Position numbers and translations under genes: made by a program
Part shown: positions 17,939 through 26,318 of the stretch, piece after piece
Numbering within the stretch: the stretch's first letter is position 1
Layout of the letters: every line of letters begins with the position of its first letter
Source of the DNA: Nostoc sp. HK-01
Lineage (GTDB): Bacteria; Cyanobacteriota; Cyanobacteriia; Cyanobacteriales; Nostocaceae
Assembly: GCA_003990705.1 (NCBI GenBank)
Contig: AP018318.1
Coordinates: forward strand, 5,381,001-5,445,000
Direction of reading: 5' to 3'
DNA: 64,000 bases
Notes under the pieces: model-generated
Seen by the model: only the letters and a program-made list of their open reading frames with translations
The model's database searches: none
What the model was told of the DNA's origin: nothing

Positions 17939-18874
17939 ATGATAGACCACGATCGCTTATTCAAAGAACTACTCACTACATTCTTCTGGGAATTTATCGA
18001 GTTATTTTTCCCAGAGATTACCGCTTATCTTGAACGGTATAGCATTTCTTTCATTGACAAAGAAATATTTACTGATGTTACTGCTGGCGAAAAATACGAA
18101 ACTGACATAGTAGTAAAAGCAAAATTTAGAGGGCAAGAATCTTTTTTCTTAGTGCATCTAGAACATCAAGCTTATTATCAAGAAGCATTTGATTTACGGA
18201 TGTATCGCTACTTTGCCAGATTATATGAAAAATACGCCTTGCCAGTTTATCCTATTGCTTTATTTTCTTACGAGCGCCCCAAAAAAGCCGAACAAGATTT
18301 TCATCAAGTAGCATTTCCCAATAAAGTTATCTTGCAATTCAACTATGATGTGATTCAGTTGAACCGTCTGAATTGGCGAGAATATCTGCAACAGCAAAAT
18401 CCTGTCGCTAGTGCGCTCATGTCTAAGATGAATATAGCACCACAAGACCGACCCAGAGTAAAATCTGAGTGTCTGCGTCTGTTAGCTACATTGCAGTTAG
18501 ATCCCGCGCGGATGCAGTTAATTTCTGGGTTTATTGACAGTTACCTACGCCTAAATGCCCAAGAAAAAGAAATATTCCAAGCGGAAATTGCCCAATTTGA
18601 ACCAACTCAACAAGAGGTAGTTATGCAAATCGTCACCAGTTGGATGGAAGAAGGGATAGAACAAGGTTTACAACAAGGACTGCAACAAGGTTTGCAACAA
18701 GGAGAGTTGAAAGTCATTCAGCGTCTTTTAAAAAGGCGTATTGGTACAATTGCGCCTGAATTACAAGAGCAACTGCGGGGATTATCATTAACTCAATTAG
18801 AAGATTTAGCAGAAGCTTTGCTAGATTTCTCCTCGGAAGCTGATTTAGTGGCTTGGTTGCCACAACAGCAATAA
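17939..18874 (+). CDS. Rpn/PD-(D/E)XK nuclease-like protein with DUF4351
   Basis: A 311-residue protein. The N-terminal ~200 residues resemble the Rpn/transposase-like PD-(D/E)XK family (DRLFKELL start, then ETDIVVKAKF and FFLVHLEHQAY as the D...E-x-x core). The C-terminus is a DUF4351 segment (KVIQRLLKRRIG, then LSLTQLEDLAEALLDFSS). Between them is a repetitive linker QGLQQGLQQGLQQG encoded by 12-bp repeats. Rpn proteins are associated with recombination-promoting DNA nicking, and copies are numerous in cyanobacteria. ATG at 17939 is the only good start. Two direct copies of a CGAAACTCAAACTTAG sequence lie upstream, near 17838 and 17883. Confidence 0.82.
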   Translation: MIDHDRLFKELLTTFFWEFIELFFPEITAYLERYSISFIDKEIFTDVTAGEKYETDIVVKAKFRGQESFFLVHLEHQAYYQEAFDLRMYRYFARLYEKYALPVYPIALFSYERPKKAEQDFHQVAFPNKVILQFNYDVIQLNRLNWREYLQQQNPVASALMSKMNIAPQDRPRVKSECLRLLATLQLDPARMQLISGFIDSYLRLNAQEKEIFQAEIAQFEPTQQEVVMQIVTSWMEEGIEQGLQQGLQQGLQQGELKVIQRLLKRRIGTIAPELQEQLRGLSLTQLEDLAEALLDFSSEADLVAWLPQQQ

Positions 18875-18983
18875 TATATGTATCTTACCGATCGCACTCC
18901 AGTCTAGAAATGTATTACTTCACACTTCAGAATTCAGACTGAACACTTTATACTTTCTGCGTCCCCGCTTCTAACTCACAAAA

Positions 18984-20132
18984 TTGGTTAAGGTTGTTGT
19001 TACTGGTATTGGTTTAGTCTCCGTTTTAGGCGCAAATTTAGAAGATAGCTGGCAAAATTTAATTGCAGGGAAATCAGGAATTCAATTACAGCGACCATTT
19101 CTAGAATTTGAACCAGTCCCCATAGGCTTGATTGGTAAACAACCATCTGAGTTAAAAATGCTCACCCAACTGGTTGTTGCTTCTGCGTTAAAAGATGCTG
19201 GTTTGTCTCCCCCCTTAGCTGATTGTGTAGTCGTGATTGGATCAAGTCGCGGCTATCAAGGAGCTTGGGAATCGCTGGCTAGGCGAATGAATGGGAAAGA
19301 TAGCAATTACGTATTAGAAGATTGGTTAGATACTTTACCCCATACAAATGCGATTGCAGCGGCTAGGCAAATTGGGGCAACGGGAATAGTTTCTGCACCG
19401 ATGGCGGCTTGTGCTACGGGAATTTGGGCTATTGCTCAAGCAGCTTTTTTAATTCAAACTGGGCAATGTGAACGAGTAATTGCTGGGGCTGTGGAAGCAC
19501 CAATCACACCTCTAACTATCTGCGGGTTTCAGCAGATGAATGCTTTAGCCAAGACTGGTGCTTATCCTTTTGATGTGCAGCGAGAAGGGTTAGTTTTGGG
19601 TGAAGGTGGTGCAGTTTTGGTTTTAGAGTCAGCAGAGTTAGCCAAGCAACGCCAAGCTAGAGTTTATGGAGAAATTTTGGGCTTTAGTTTTACCGCAGAT
19701 GCTTATCATACTAACCAACCAGAACCAAACGGTAAAAGTGCGATCGCTGCTATTAAACAATGTCTAGAACGTAGCAATCTAACTCCAAAGGATATTGATT
19801 ATATTCATGCTCACGGTACAGCTACAAAGTTAAATGACCAAATTGAAAGCAAAATTATACAACAGTTATTTCCCCAACAAGTAGCCATCAGTTCTACTAA
19901 AGGTGCTACAGGTCACACTCTAGGTGCTTCAGGAGCGTTAGGAATTGCTTTTTCTTTAAAAGCATTGCAGCAGCAAGTTTTACCTCCATGCGTTGGCTTG
20001 CAAACACCAGAGTTTGATTTAAATTTTGTGATGACTGCACAAAAAAAATTAATTCAAAATATCTTATGTTTTAGTTTTGGATTTGGTGGTCAAAATGCAG
20101 TAATAGCCTTGGGTAATTCATTTCATGGATAA
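18984..20132 (+). CDS. Beta-ketoacyl-ACP synthase (KAS II/FabF-like)
   Basis: A 382-residue thiolase-fold condensing enzyme. Catalytic Cys143 lies in APMAACATG, His277 in HAHGTA, and His311 in STKGATGHTLGASG with Lys306, so the Cys-His-His triad is complete. The C-terminal FSFGFGGQNAV motif is present. It should condense malonyl-ACP with acyl-ACP. At 382 residues it is shorter than housekeeping FabF (~415), suggesting a paralogue. The start is TTG at 18984; there is no nearby ATG that keeps the first beta strand VKVVVTGIG. The 3' end overlaps the convergent CyRepA1 gene by 15 bases. Confidence 0.9.
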   Translation: MVKVVVTGIGLVSVLGANLEDSWQNLIAGKSGIQLQRPFLEFEPVPIGLIGKQPSELKMLTQLVVASALKDAGLSPPLADCVVVIGSSRGYQGAWESLARRMNGKDSNYVLEDWLDTLPHTNAIAAARQIGATGIVSAPMAACATGIWAIAQAAFLIQTGQCERVIAGAVEAPITPLTICGFQQMNALAKTGAYPFDVQREGLVLGEGGAVLVLESAELAKQRQARVYGEILGFSFTADAYHTNQPEPNGKSAIAAIKQCLERSNLTPKDIDYIHAHGTATKLNDQIESKIIQQLFPQQVAISSTKGATGHTLGASGALGIAFSLKALQQQVLPPCVGLQTPEFDLNFVMTAQKKLIQNILCFSFGFGGQNAVIALGNSFHG

Positions 20133-23100
20133 GCTTGCTAATACAGATTGCTGCTTCACATGCTCAAACTTCCAAGTTGAAAAATCCTGTATTTCTAGTT
20201 GCCTACCTTTCAAATCAGCTAACATCAATTCATCTCGTTGATACCAAATCACAAATATTTTTTCCCTACCATCATAGAAAGTTCCAGGGTCTAATTGATA
20301 ACCTTCTTTAACTAGTTTCAACTTTAATCCTAATAACTTGAGTAATTTAGCAAGTATTTTAATTGGTGAAGTTGTTTCTTCTTCCCTAACTAAGTCAATT
20401 CCTAAAACCCGTTTGATATGTTTACTGTGTTGATAAACAACATCTTGTAACCAGAGTAAATCAGCATCATTTTCTGTAAAATTTCGGGATGGGTCAAGAA
20501 ACTCTAATATTCCTAGAGCTTTCATTGCTTCAACTTTGCAAGTATAAGTTTTGATATCTGGTAAAAAAACTTTCCCTTCACCCCACTGCAATTGCTGTTG
20601 CCATTCATGCTGATCTCTAACATGAAAATAATCACTTTCGTGTGTTAAATAATAGTGAATCAACAGTTGGGAATAATAGCCTTGATCATCTCGTATTTTT
20701 AGTAAAGGTGTAACCTCTACGCCGTATTTTTGTTTGAGGGTATATTTATGTATTTGATTACGCTCTAAATCTGTAAGAGAATTTTTAGATGTTAATTTTT
20801 GATATTCTACATAATCAATATCTTGCGTTTCTGCAATAACTTTAGCACTCACTAATTGATTTTTTTGTTTAATTTCCTGCATTTGGCGTTTAATATCTTT
20901 AGCTTTTTGACGCTTATCTGTCCAATCTCTTTGGACTTTCACAATTTCTAGGATTAGCCTTTTGCGTGTTGCTAAATCATTAGAGTCAGTTGCTAAAAAT
21001 GCTAAACGTAAATCTCGAATAATATTATTGTGAACTGCATTACTCCGCAGCCAAATTTGATGTCCGTCAGTTGTTAATCCATCTTGCATAGATTGACGGT
21101 AAAGGCGAATAGAAGCATTGACTCTCGCAGATAATTTAGCCCAAGTACGTAGATGAATTGGGTCATATACTAAAGGTAAATCTACATCTATTTTATGTAG
21201 TGGGCTAAGTAACGCTAAATTTTCTTTTTGATTGGCTTGATACCAATCAGATAGCAAACGATAGTTTGTACTACCACTACCAATTAAACCGATGCCTCTT
21301 TTTGCACACCAAACAATTCGAGGTACATTATCTCTAACTCTAGCTAATGCTTGTCGTGCTTCTGAATCAGGAATTACGCCTTGAAAAATGCCATAAACTC
21401 TATCAAAATGTTGAACATCTATACTAATACCAGTTCCTAAACTGGGAGTGACAAAAATTGTGTCGTAATCTGCAATTTTTTGATTAATAGTACCGACAAA
21501 TTCAACCGCAGGATGGTCAGGCGTGTTAGTAGTTCTACTACTAATGACTAAGCTTTTAGGAAATTGATAGCGTAATTTTTCTAAACGTTCTTTGAGATAA
21601 TTTTCAATGGTTTCGCAGCTATATCTGCCAGACCGACTATCAGTCGTGACATAGCATTTACGTCCTGCAAGTAAATCTAATTCTAATTGATGAATTAAAG
21701 GAGTTGGATTAGGTGAATCATAAAAAGTTATATCCCAACCGCGTTCTGGTTGCCATTGATTTACAAGTATCCACGGCGTTATTTTGATTCCTGATAACCC
21801 TTGTAAATATTCTAATGATACATCTGATAAATCAGCATCTTGGGCAATTACTAAACCGCCAGTTTGCAAAACTGTGCTAATTAATTTCTGGAAATTTTTT
21901 AAAATCTTGACGCGTTTGTTTTTACAAGTATCACTATTTAATAAATGCCATAGTAATTGCTCTACTTCATCTAAGATAATAATGCCACCTTGCCAATTAT
22001 CGGAGTTTATTTTCCAAATAGAGTCAATACATAAACCTAGTGATTCAGTAATTTGATTTTCAAAGTAAGAAAGCAAGTTATTAGTATTTAATCCCCATGG
22101 AATACCAACTTTGTCACATAAAAATTTTCCTAGTTGGATTCTATGGGTAATTAACAAAACAGGCTGATTTTTGATTTTGGCTTGTTTGACAATATTTTGT
22201 AAGGCTGTAGTTTTACCTGTACCTTTGGCTGATTTCACTCCTACTAATCCTGAGTTTGGAAAAGCTATCTCACCTAAGTAAGGACGATTAATAGTCAGTG
22301 CAGATGGAATAGTTAATTCTGTATGTGGCTTGGTGTGTGCTAGATAAATTTCTAAATCAACGCTTTGGCGATAAATTTTATCGAAGGTGTGACCATTTTT
22401 AGCAACGATTAATTCATCAACACCTTTTTCTGGCCCTGGTAGTTCTATAACTTTGACTAAACAATTTTTTTCTTGGAATAAGCAACCCAGTTGAGCGATC
22501 GCATTATTCACTGCTGCTATAGTCTTAGGTTGAGTTTCAAAATCAAAACATATATATATAGTGCGTTTTGCAGTCGCAAACAAACCTAAATCAGGAATTA
22601 GCTGACGACTGGTAACTTTGCCAAACCCATCTTTAACAACTCGATAACCGCTAGTAATTCCCGGAACTGCGATCGCCGCATACCCCTGCGATAACAGTGC
22701 AGCTGCCTTTTTTGCACCTTCGCAGATAATTACGGGGATGTTCTGTTCCGTCACCCATTGCCAAAAACAGACGGCTTCACCGTTAGCATCAACGCTGATG
22801 TTATCAGGTAAGTTGAGATTGTAACGCTGTGCAGTTTCTTGCCATATTTCCAGCGTCACCCGCAAACAAAATACCCTGGTGGGTGTGCTGGGAGGATGTT
22901 CATATTTAATTGGTTTACCATTATCCTTGATGCGGGGTTGATTTGGCTTAAAGCATCCCCATTCCATTGATTGCCAATTATTTAGCGGATCTATTCCCCC
23001 ACACCACCAGCCGCCAGCGGTGATATGGCTGTAACGCTGCAACCAACCGCTTTTTACCATGCCTGTGTTGGTGCGTGGGAGTAGTTCGGAAATTAAAAGG

Positions 23101-23219
23101 TATTCGTAAGCGATCGCACCTTGGAGAGATTTAAAATTTAGTTGCGCTAGGTGTAAATCTATACTACTACCCTTGACTAATTCTTCAAGGTGTTTTGGTT
23201 CTAAATAGTGTAGATGCAT
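20118..23219 (-). CDS. CyRepA1-type plasmid replication protein (Toprim-like + helicase)
   Basis: A 1033-residue protein. The N-terminal third has a DUF3854/Toprim-like fold (VIICEGAKKAAALLSQGY near 163-180 and FDFE near 225-228). A P-loop helicase part carries SAKGTGKTT at 330-338 and a DEVE box at 417-420 (IIILDEVEQ). The last third is helical and unassigned. This architecture matches the cyanobacterial CyRepA1 family, proposed primase-helicase initiators of plasmids. Finding it between chromosomal housekeeping genes suggests an integrated plasmid or a domesticated copy. The frame is intact. It overlaps the KAS gene by 15 bases at its 3' end. Confidence 0.82.
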   Translation of the reverse strand: MHLHYLEPKHLEELVKGSSIDLHLAQLNFKSLQGAIAYEYLLISELLPRTNTGMVKSGWLQRYSHITAGGWWCGGIDPLNNWQSMEWGCFKPNQPRIKDNGKPIKYEHPPSTPTRVFCLRVTLEIWQETAQRYNLNLPDNISVDANGEAVCFWQWVTEQNIPVIICEGAKKAAALLSQGYAAIAVPGITSGYRVVKDGFGKVTSRQLIPDLGLFATAKRTIYICFDFETQPKTIAAVNNAIAQLGCLFQEKNCLVKVIELPGPEKGVDELIVAKNGHTFDKIYRQSVDLEIYLAHTKPHTELTIPSALTINRPYLGEIAFPNSGLVGVKSAKGTGKTTALQNIVKQAKIKNQPVLLITHRIQLGKFLCDKVGIPWGLNTNNLLSYFENQITESLGLCIDSIWKINSDNWQGGIIILDEVEQLLWHLLNSDTCKNKRVKILKNFQKLISTVLQTGGLVIAQDADLSDVSLEYLQGLSGIKITPWILVNQWQPERGWDITFYDSPNPTPLIHQLELDLLAGRKCYVTTDSRSGRYSCETIENYLKERLEKLRYQFPKSLVISSRTTNTPDHPAVEFVGTINQKIADYDTIFVTPSLGTGISIDVQHFDRVYGIFQGVIPDSEARQALARVRDNVPRIVWCAKRGIGLIGSGSTNYRLLSDWYQANQKENLALLSPLHKIDVDLPLVYDPIHLRTWAKLSARVNASIRLYRQSMQDGLTTDGHQIWLRSNAVHNNIIRDLRLAFLATDSNDLATRKRLILEIVKVQRDWTDKRQKAKDIKRQMQEIKQKNQLVSAKVIAETQDIDYVEYQKLTSKNSLTDLERNQIHKYTLKQKYGVEVTPLLKIRDDQGYYSQLLIHYYLTHESDYFHVRDQHEWQQQLQWGEGKVFLPDIKTYTCKVEAMKALGILEFLDPSRNFTENDADLLWLQDVVYQHSKHIKRVLGIDLVREEETTSPIKILAKLLKLLGLKLKLVKEGYQLDPGTFYDGREKIFVIWYQRDELMLADLKGRQLEIQDFSTWKFEHVKQQSVLASLSMK

Positions 23220-23628
23220 GATGAGAAGCGCGAACAGAATGGGTTGGATTTAAACCTTATCATGCCTATCCTGATTTTTTTGATCAGCAACTACTATGTT
23301 TTTTTGACAATTTTTTATACCTCGTTGCTGGAAATACAACGGTGAATCAGTAGGTAAGCGATTTTAGCTTGCGGGATCGCTCAACTAATAAGCTTGTATT
23401 GTAATAATTAGTGAGAGTTAAATTTTATTTATCAGTATTCATTCGTAAATGGTTTGTAATATCTATCGTGCTTATCGTAAAATCCTTGCTATGTCAAGGT
23501 ATAGAGAATAGCGTTAGCCTACCATCCAATATTGCTTGTTAGGAAAATGTAATAAAAATAACTGTAAATTGAGAGATATGTATAGGTTTCCAAAACTGAC
23601 AGAATAGTTTTCCAGATTCCTTTAATAC
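23220..23628. other. Intergenic region upstream of the CyRepA1-type gene
   Basis: About 410 AT-rich bases between the replication-protein start and the YoeB stop. I looked for iterons or regularly spaced direct repeats and saw none that are convincing, so no origin is claimed. No coding frame is recognised. Confidence 0.35.
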
Positions 23629-23928
23629 TTAGTAGTGATATCGAGCTTGGAGAAAATCAATCCGGTCATCACTTACTAGATAAACAATACGATGTTCTTG
23701 AGTAAGTCGTCGTGACCAGGCATCTGAATTTAAGTATTTTAATGGTTCAGGTTTACCAATTCCTGAAAAAGGATCTCGCATAATCGATTCAATCAAATCA
23801 AAAGCACGGAGCGCAGTTTTTCTGTTTGTTTCTATCCAATAAACAAGGTCTTCCCGAAATTCTGGATGGAACACAGCATCTCTGGCTTTATTTTCTTGAG
23901 GTTGGGTTTCATTGTTCTTCTTCGCCAA
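23629..23928 (-). CDS. yoeB: Txe/YoeB family toxin
   Basis: A 99-residue RelE-superfamily toxin. The core runs from FREDLVYWIETNRKTALR through DPFSGIGKPEPLKY and WSRRLTQEHRIVYLV to a terminal ARYHY. This matches YoeB, including the Glu/Arg/His residues and a C-terminal Tyr used in ribosome-dependent mRNA cleavage. The TTG start at 23928 lies inside the antitoxin gene and has AGGA eight bases upstream. The ~18-residue hydrophilic N-terminal extension is unusual; an internal GTG at 23874 is an alternative start. Overlap with the antitoxin is 20 bases, so the pair is translationally coupled. Confidence 0.88.
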   Translation of the reverse strand: MAKKNNETQPQENKARDAVFHPEFREDLVYWIETNRKTALRAFDLIESIMRDPFSGIGKPEPLKYLNSDAWSRRLTQEHRIVYLVSDDRIDFLQARYHY

Positions 23929-24199
23929 TACCCAAATCCTGACGCAGTTCGTTAATACTTTGAGGTTTTAATATTCTTGCTTTTGCTCTTTCTAAAGCAG
24001 TGAATAGCCGTGCTGCATTTTTAGGTGAACGAAGTAGATAAGATGTTTCGAGTAAACTGTTAAGTTCATCGACAGCAATTAAAGCAACACCTTCACCTTC
24101 TTGGCGATTAATGATTACTACATCTCTATCTGCAACTACTTGATCGCAAAGTTCCGCTAGGTTATTACAAGCATCAGTTAAGTTTATCTGATTGGACAT
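23909..24199 (-). CDS. Phd/YefM family antitoxin
   Basis: A 96-residue antitoxin with the Phd/YefM DNA-binding N-terminus (LTDACNNLAELCDQV, then RDVVIINRQEGEGVALIAVDELNSLLET) and a charged, flexible C-terminus that would wrap the toxin. It precedes and overlaps yoeB. By family precedent it represses its own operon and neutralises YoeB. Confidence 0.88.
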   Translation of the reverse strand: MSNQINLTDACNNLAELCDQVVADRDVVIINRQEGEGVALIAVDELNSLLETSYLLRSPKNAARLFTALERAKARILKPQSINELRQDLGIGEEEQ

Positions 24200-24277
24200 A
24201 GTGGAATATTTTCTAATGCTGTAGGCTTTTCAGTCCATGATAACAAGTATGCCCTATTCATTGACAGGTAACTGATA

Positions 24278-24394
24278 ATGAACAAGACGATCGCACCTCA
24301 TTTAACCAGCACTTATAAATTTCTTCAGTGTGCCTTTCCCCAAGGTATCAGCGATCGCCAATATTTAGCTTTACTAGTACAATCACCAAATTAG
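24278..24394 (+). pseudogene. Short remnant of a truncated gene
   Basis: A 38-codon frame from ATG to TAG encoding MNKTIAPHLTSTYKFLQCAF and then PQGISDRQYLALL. It reads like the N-terminus of a real conserved protein cut off after LLVQSPN. I do not recognise the parent family with confidence. It lies next to the toxin-antitoxin pair, in keeping with past rearrangement. Confidence 0.35.
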
Positions 24395-24398
24395 TAAT

Positions 24399-24422
24399 TT
24401 AGGGTGAGCAAACCCACCCTAA
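24399..24422. terminator. Hairpin downstream of chlB
   Basis: An 8-bp stem TTAGGGTG/CACCCTAA with an 8-base loop, seven bases after the chlB stop. There is no strong T run, so it may be a stabilising 3' hairpin more than a classical terminator. Confidence 0.4.
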
Positions 24423-24428
24423 TCTTGA

Positions 24429-25955
24429 CTACGCCCCTACAGCTTCTTTGGCGGCGTATAGTACCTCAGCATTGATATCTTTGAAACCGCGATCGCGCGC
24501 AAATTTCTCAGTATTTCGCTTCACTTTGCCGCGCACAAAACCAGGTATTTTATTTAATTCTGCTAGACCATCTTTTGTCCAACTCAAATCAGATTCGGCG
24601 GAAATACCTTTAGTAATGACTTCCTTAGTATCGTGTCCACCAAATATTTCTAATAAATGGTCTTCCATTCCTAAAGTGAAGGAATTGTAGATTAAATCGG
24701 TGATTTGATTTGTACCTTCGTAACCCAAGAATGGTTTGTACCCAATGGGGAAGTTCTGGACGTGAATAGGTGCAGCAATTACACCGCAAGGAATATCTAA
24801 GCGTTTCCCAACGTGGCGTTCCATTTGTGTACCGAAAATGGCTGAGGGTTCGACACGAGCGATCGCATCCCCAATTGCACCATGATCATCAGTAATCAAA
24901 ACTTCATCGCAATATTCGCTGACTTGTTCGCGGAACCAGTCAGCATCATATTTGCAGTAAGTTCCTGCCCAAACTACATGAATTCCCATTTCCCGTGACA
25001 GAATTTTGGTGAGGGCGGCGGCGTGGGTGTTATCGCCAAATACTACAGCTTTTTTACCCGTCAAATTCTGACAGTCGATGGAACGAGAGAACCAAGCCGC
25101 TTGAGAAACATACAAGGTTTGCTCGTTGATATATTCTTCATAGTCAACATTTGCGCCTTGTTCGTTAATTACCTGCTGAATCTTGCGGATGCAGCGGGCA
25201 GTTTCTACCACACCCATCGGTGTAATATCTACGCAAGGTGTTCCGAATTCTGCTTGCAGGTAATTAGCCGTCATTAAACCAAGTTCCCGGTAAGGAACTA
25301 AGTTAAACCAAGCTTTGGGTAAATTCTTTAGTTCATGAACAGAAGCACCTTCGGGAATGACGGCGTTAACCTCAATTCCCAAATCACCCATGAGTTTTTT
25401 TAGTTCGGTGCAATCGTGGTTGTTATGGAAACCAAGAGTAGAAATACCGATGATGTTAACTGATGGCTTTTCGGTTTTGGTGGTAGGTAGTTCGCCTTTT
25501 TTGCGCGCTTTCTCGATATAGTATTGGACAATTTGATGGAGAGTGCGATCGGCTGCTTGCAGTTCGTTAGCGCGATAATGGTTGACATCTGCTAGGAGAA
25601 CATCGCCTTTAGCCTCAATCCGGGCGCGTTCCACAAAGTTTTGCAAATCTTCTTGCAGAATGCTAGAGGTGCAGGTGGGAGTTAAGACGATCAAATCTGG
25701 GTGTTCTTCAGCATCTTTGCGGGTAATGTTATCAACCACCTTTTCTTGAGAACCACGCGCCAAAACGTGGCGATCAACAACACTGGTCGTCACAGGTGTA
25801 AAGTCTCGCTCCCGCGATAGCATGGAGCGCATCACGTTAAAATAATCATCTCCGAGTGGAGCGTGCATAATCGCATGAACGTTTTTAAACGAACTCGCGA
25901 TTCGCAAAGTACCAATGTGGGCTGGGCCTGCGTACATCCAGTAAGCCAATTTCAT
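24429..25955 (-). CDS. chlB: Light-independent protochlorophyllide reductase subunit B
   Basis: A 508-residue protein, the normal ChlB length, opening [20 protein letters not shown]. Asp36 in [10 protein letters not shown] is the known unusual Asp ligand of the [4Fe-4S] NB-cluster. Other family segments are [29 protein letters not shown] and [14 protein letters not shown]. Together with ChlN and the ChlL reductase it reduces protochlorophyllide in the dark. chlL and chlN are not in this window, so chlB stands alone here. Its ~360-base upstream region is AT-rich. Confidence 0.97.
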   Translation of the reverse strand: MKLAYWMYAGPAHIGTLRIASSFKNVHAIMHAPLGDDYFNVMRSMLSRERDFTPVTTSVVDRHVLARGSQEKVVDNITRKDAEEHPDLIVLTPTCTSSILQEDLQNFVERARIEAKGDVLLADVNHYRANELQAADRTLHQIVQYYIEKARKKGELPTTKTEKPSVNIIGISTLGFHNNHDCTELKKLMGDLGIEVNAVIPEGASVHELKNLPKAWFNLVPYRELGLMTANYLQAEFGTPCVDITPMGVVETARCIRKIQQVINEQGANVDYEEYINEQTLYVSQAAWFSRSIDCQNLTGKKAVVFGDNTHAAALTKILSREMGIHVVWAGTYCKYDADWFREQVSEYCDEVLITDDHGAIGDAIARVEPSAIFGTQMERHVGKRLDIPCGVIAAPIHVQNFPIGYKPFLGYEGTNQITDLIYNSFTLGMEDHLLEIFGGHDTKEVITKGISAESDLSWTKDGLAELNKIPGFVRGKVKRNTEKFARDRGFKDINAEVLYAAKEAVGA

Positions 25956-26280
25956 CAGGCGTTCTCCCTTGTGCGGTGAATCAGAGGTGGACTATGATTG
26001 CGTAATTATTAGTCTTTGATTGTCCCAAAACTTGTAGCGTTGAATAAATAGGACTATTTACTAGTTCGTTAGTGTTGCGATCGCTGAAACCTTGTTGATG
26101 ATGGGCATTCAGCTTTTAATTTAAACAACATAGGATATTGTTTAACGAAATAATTCTTAGTGTTGTGCAAATCTTGTTATCAACATAAAGAGTGTGTTTA
26201 ACATTTATTCATGAATTTTGCAAAGTTATTCTTAATATTTCTATAAACATAGAGTAACCAGAAATCATTAGTGAATCACT
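25956..26280. promoter_or_regulatory. chlB upstream region
   Basis: AT-rich spacer between chlB (-) and the end of the amine oxidase gene. It should contain the chlB promoter and leader. No coding frame or repeat array is seen and no specific box can be assigned. Confidence 0.35.
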
Positions 26281-26313
26281 AGATACCCGACTTTTTGAAG
26301 AAGTCGGGTATCT
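26281..26313 (-). terminator. Hairpin after the amine oxidase gene
   Basis: A perfect 13-bp stem (AGATACCCGACTT at 26281-26293 with its complement at 26301-26313), six bases beyond the amine oxidase stop. No T run follows on the - strand. Confidence 0.55.
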
Positions 26314-26318
26314 AATAG

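Noticed and set aside
17939-18874. Transposase of an insertion sequence
   Set aside because: The Rpn/DUF4351 protein is only distantly transposase-like; no terminal inverted repeats or target duplications frame the gene.
23220-23628. Replication origin next to the CyRepA1-type gene
   Set aside because: No iterons, regularly spaced repeats or DnaA-box cluster could be seen by eye.
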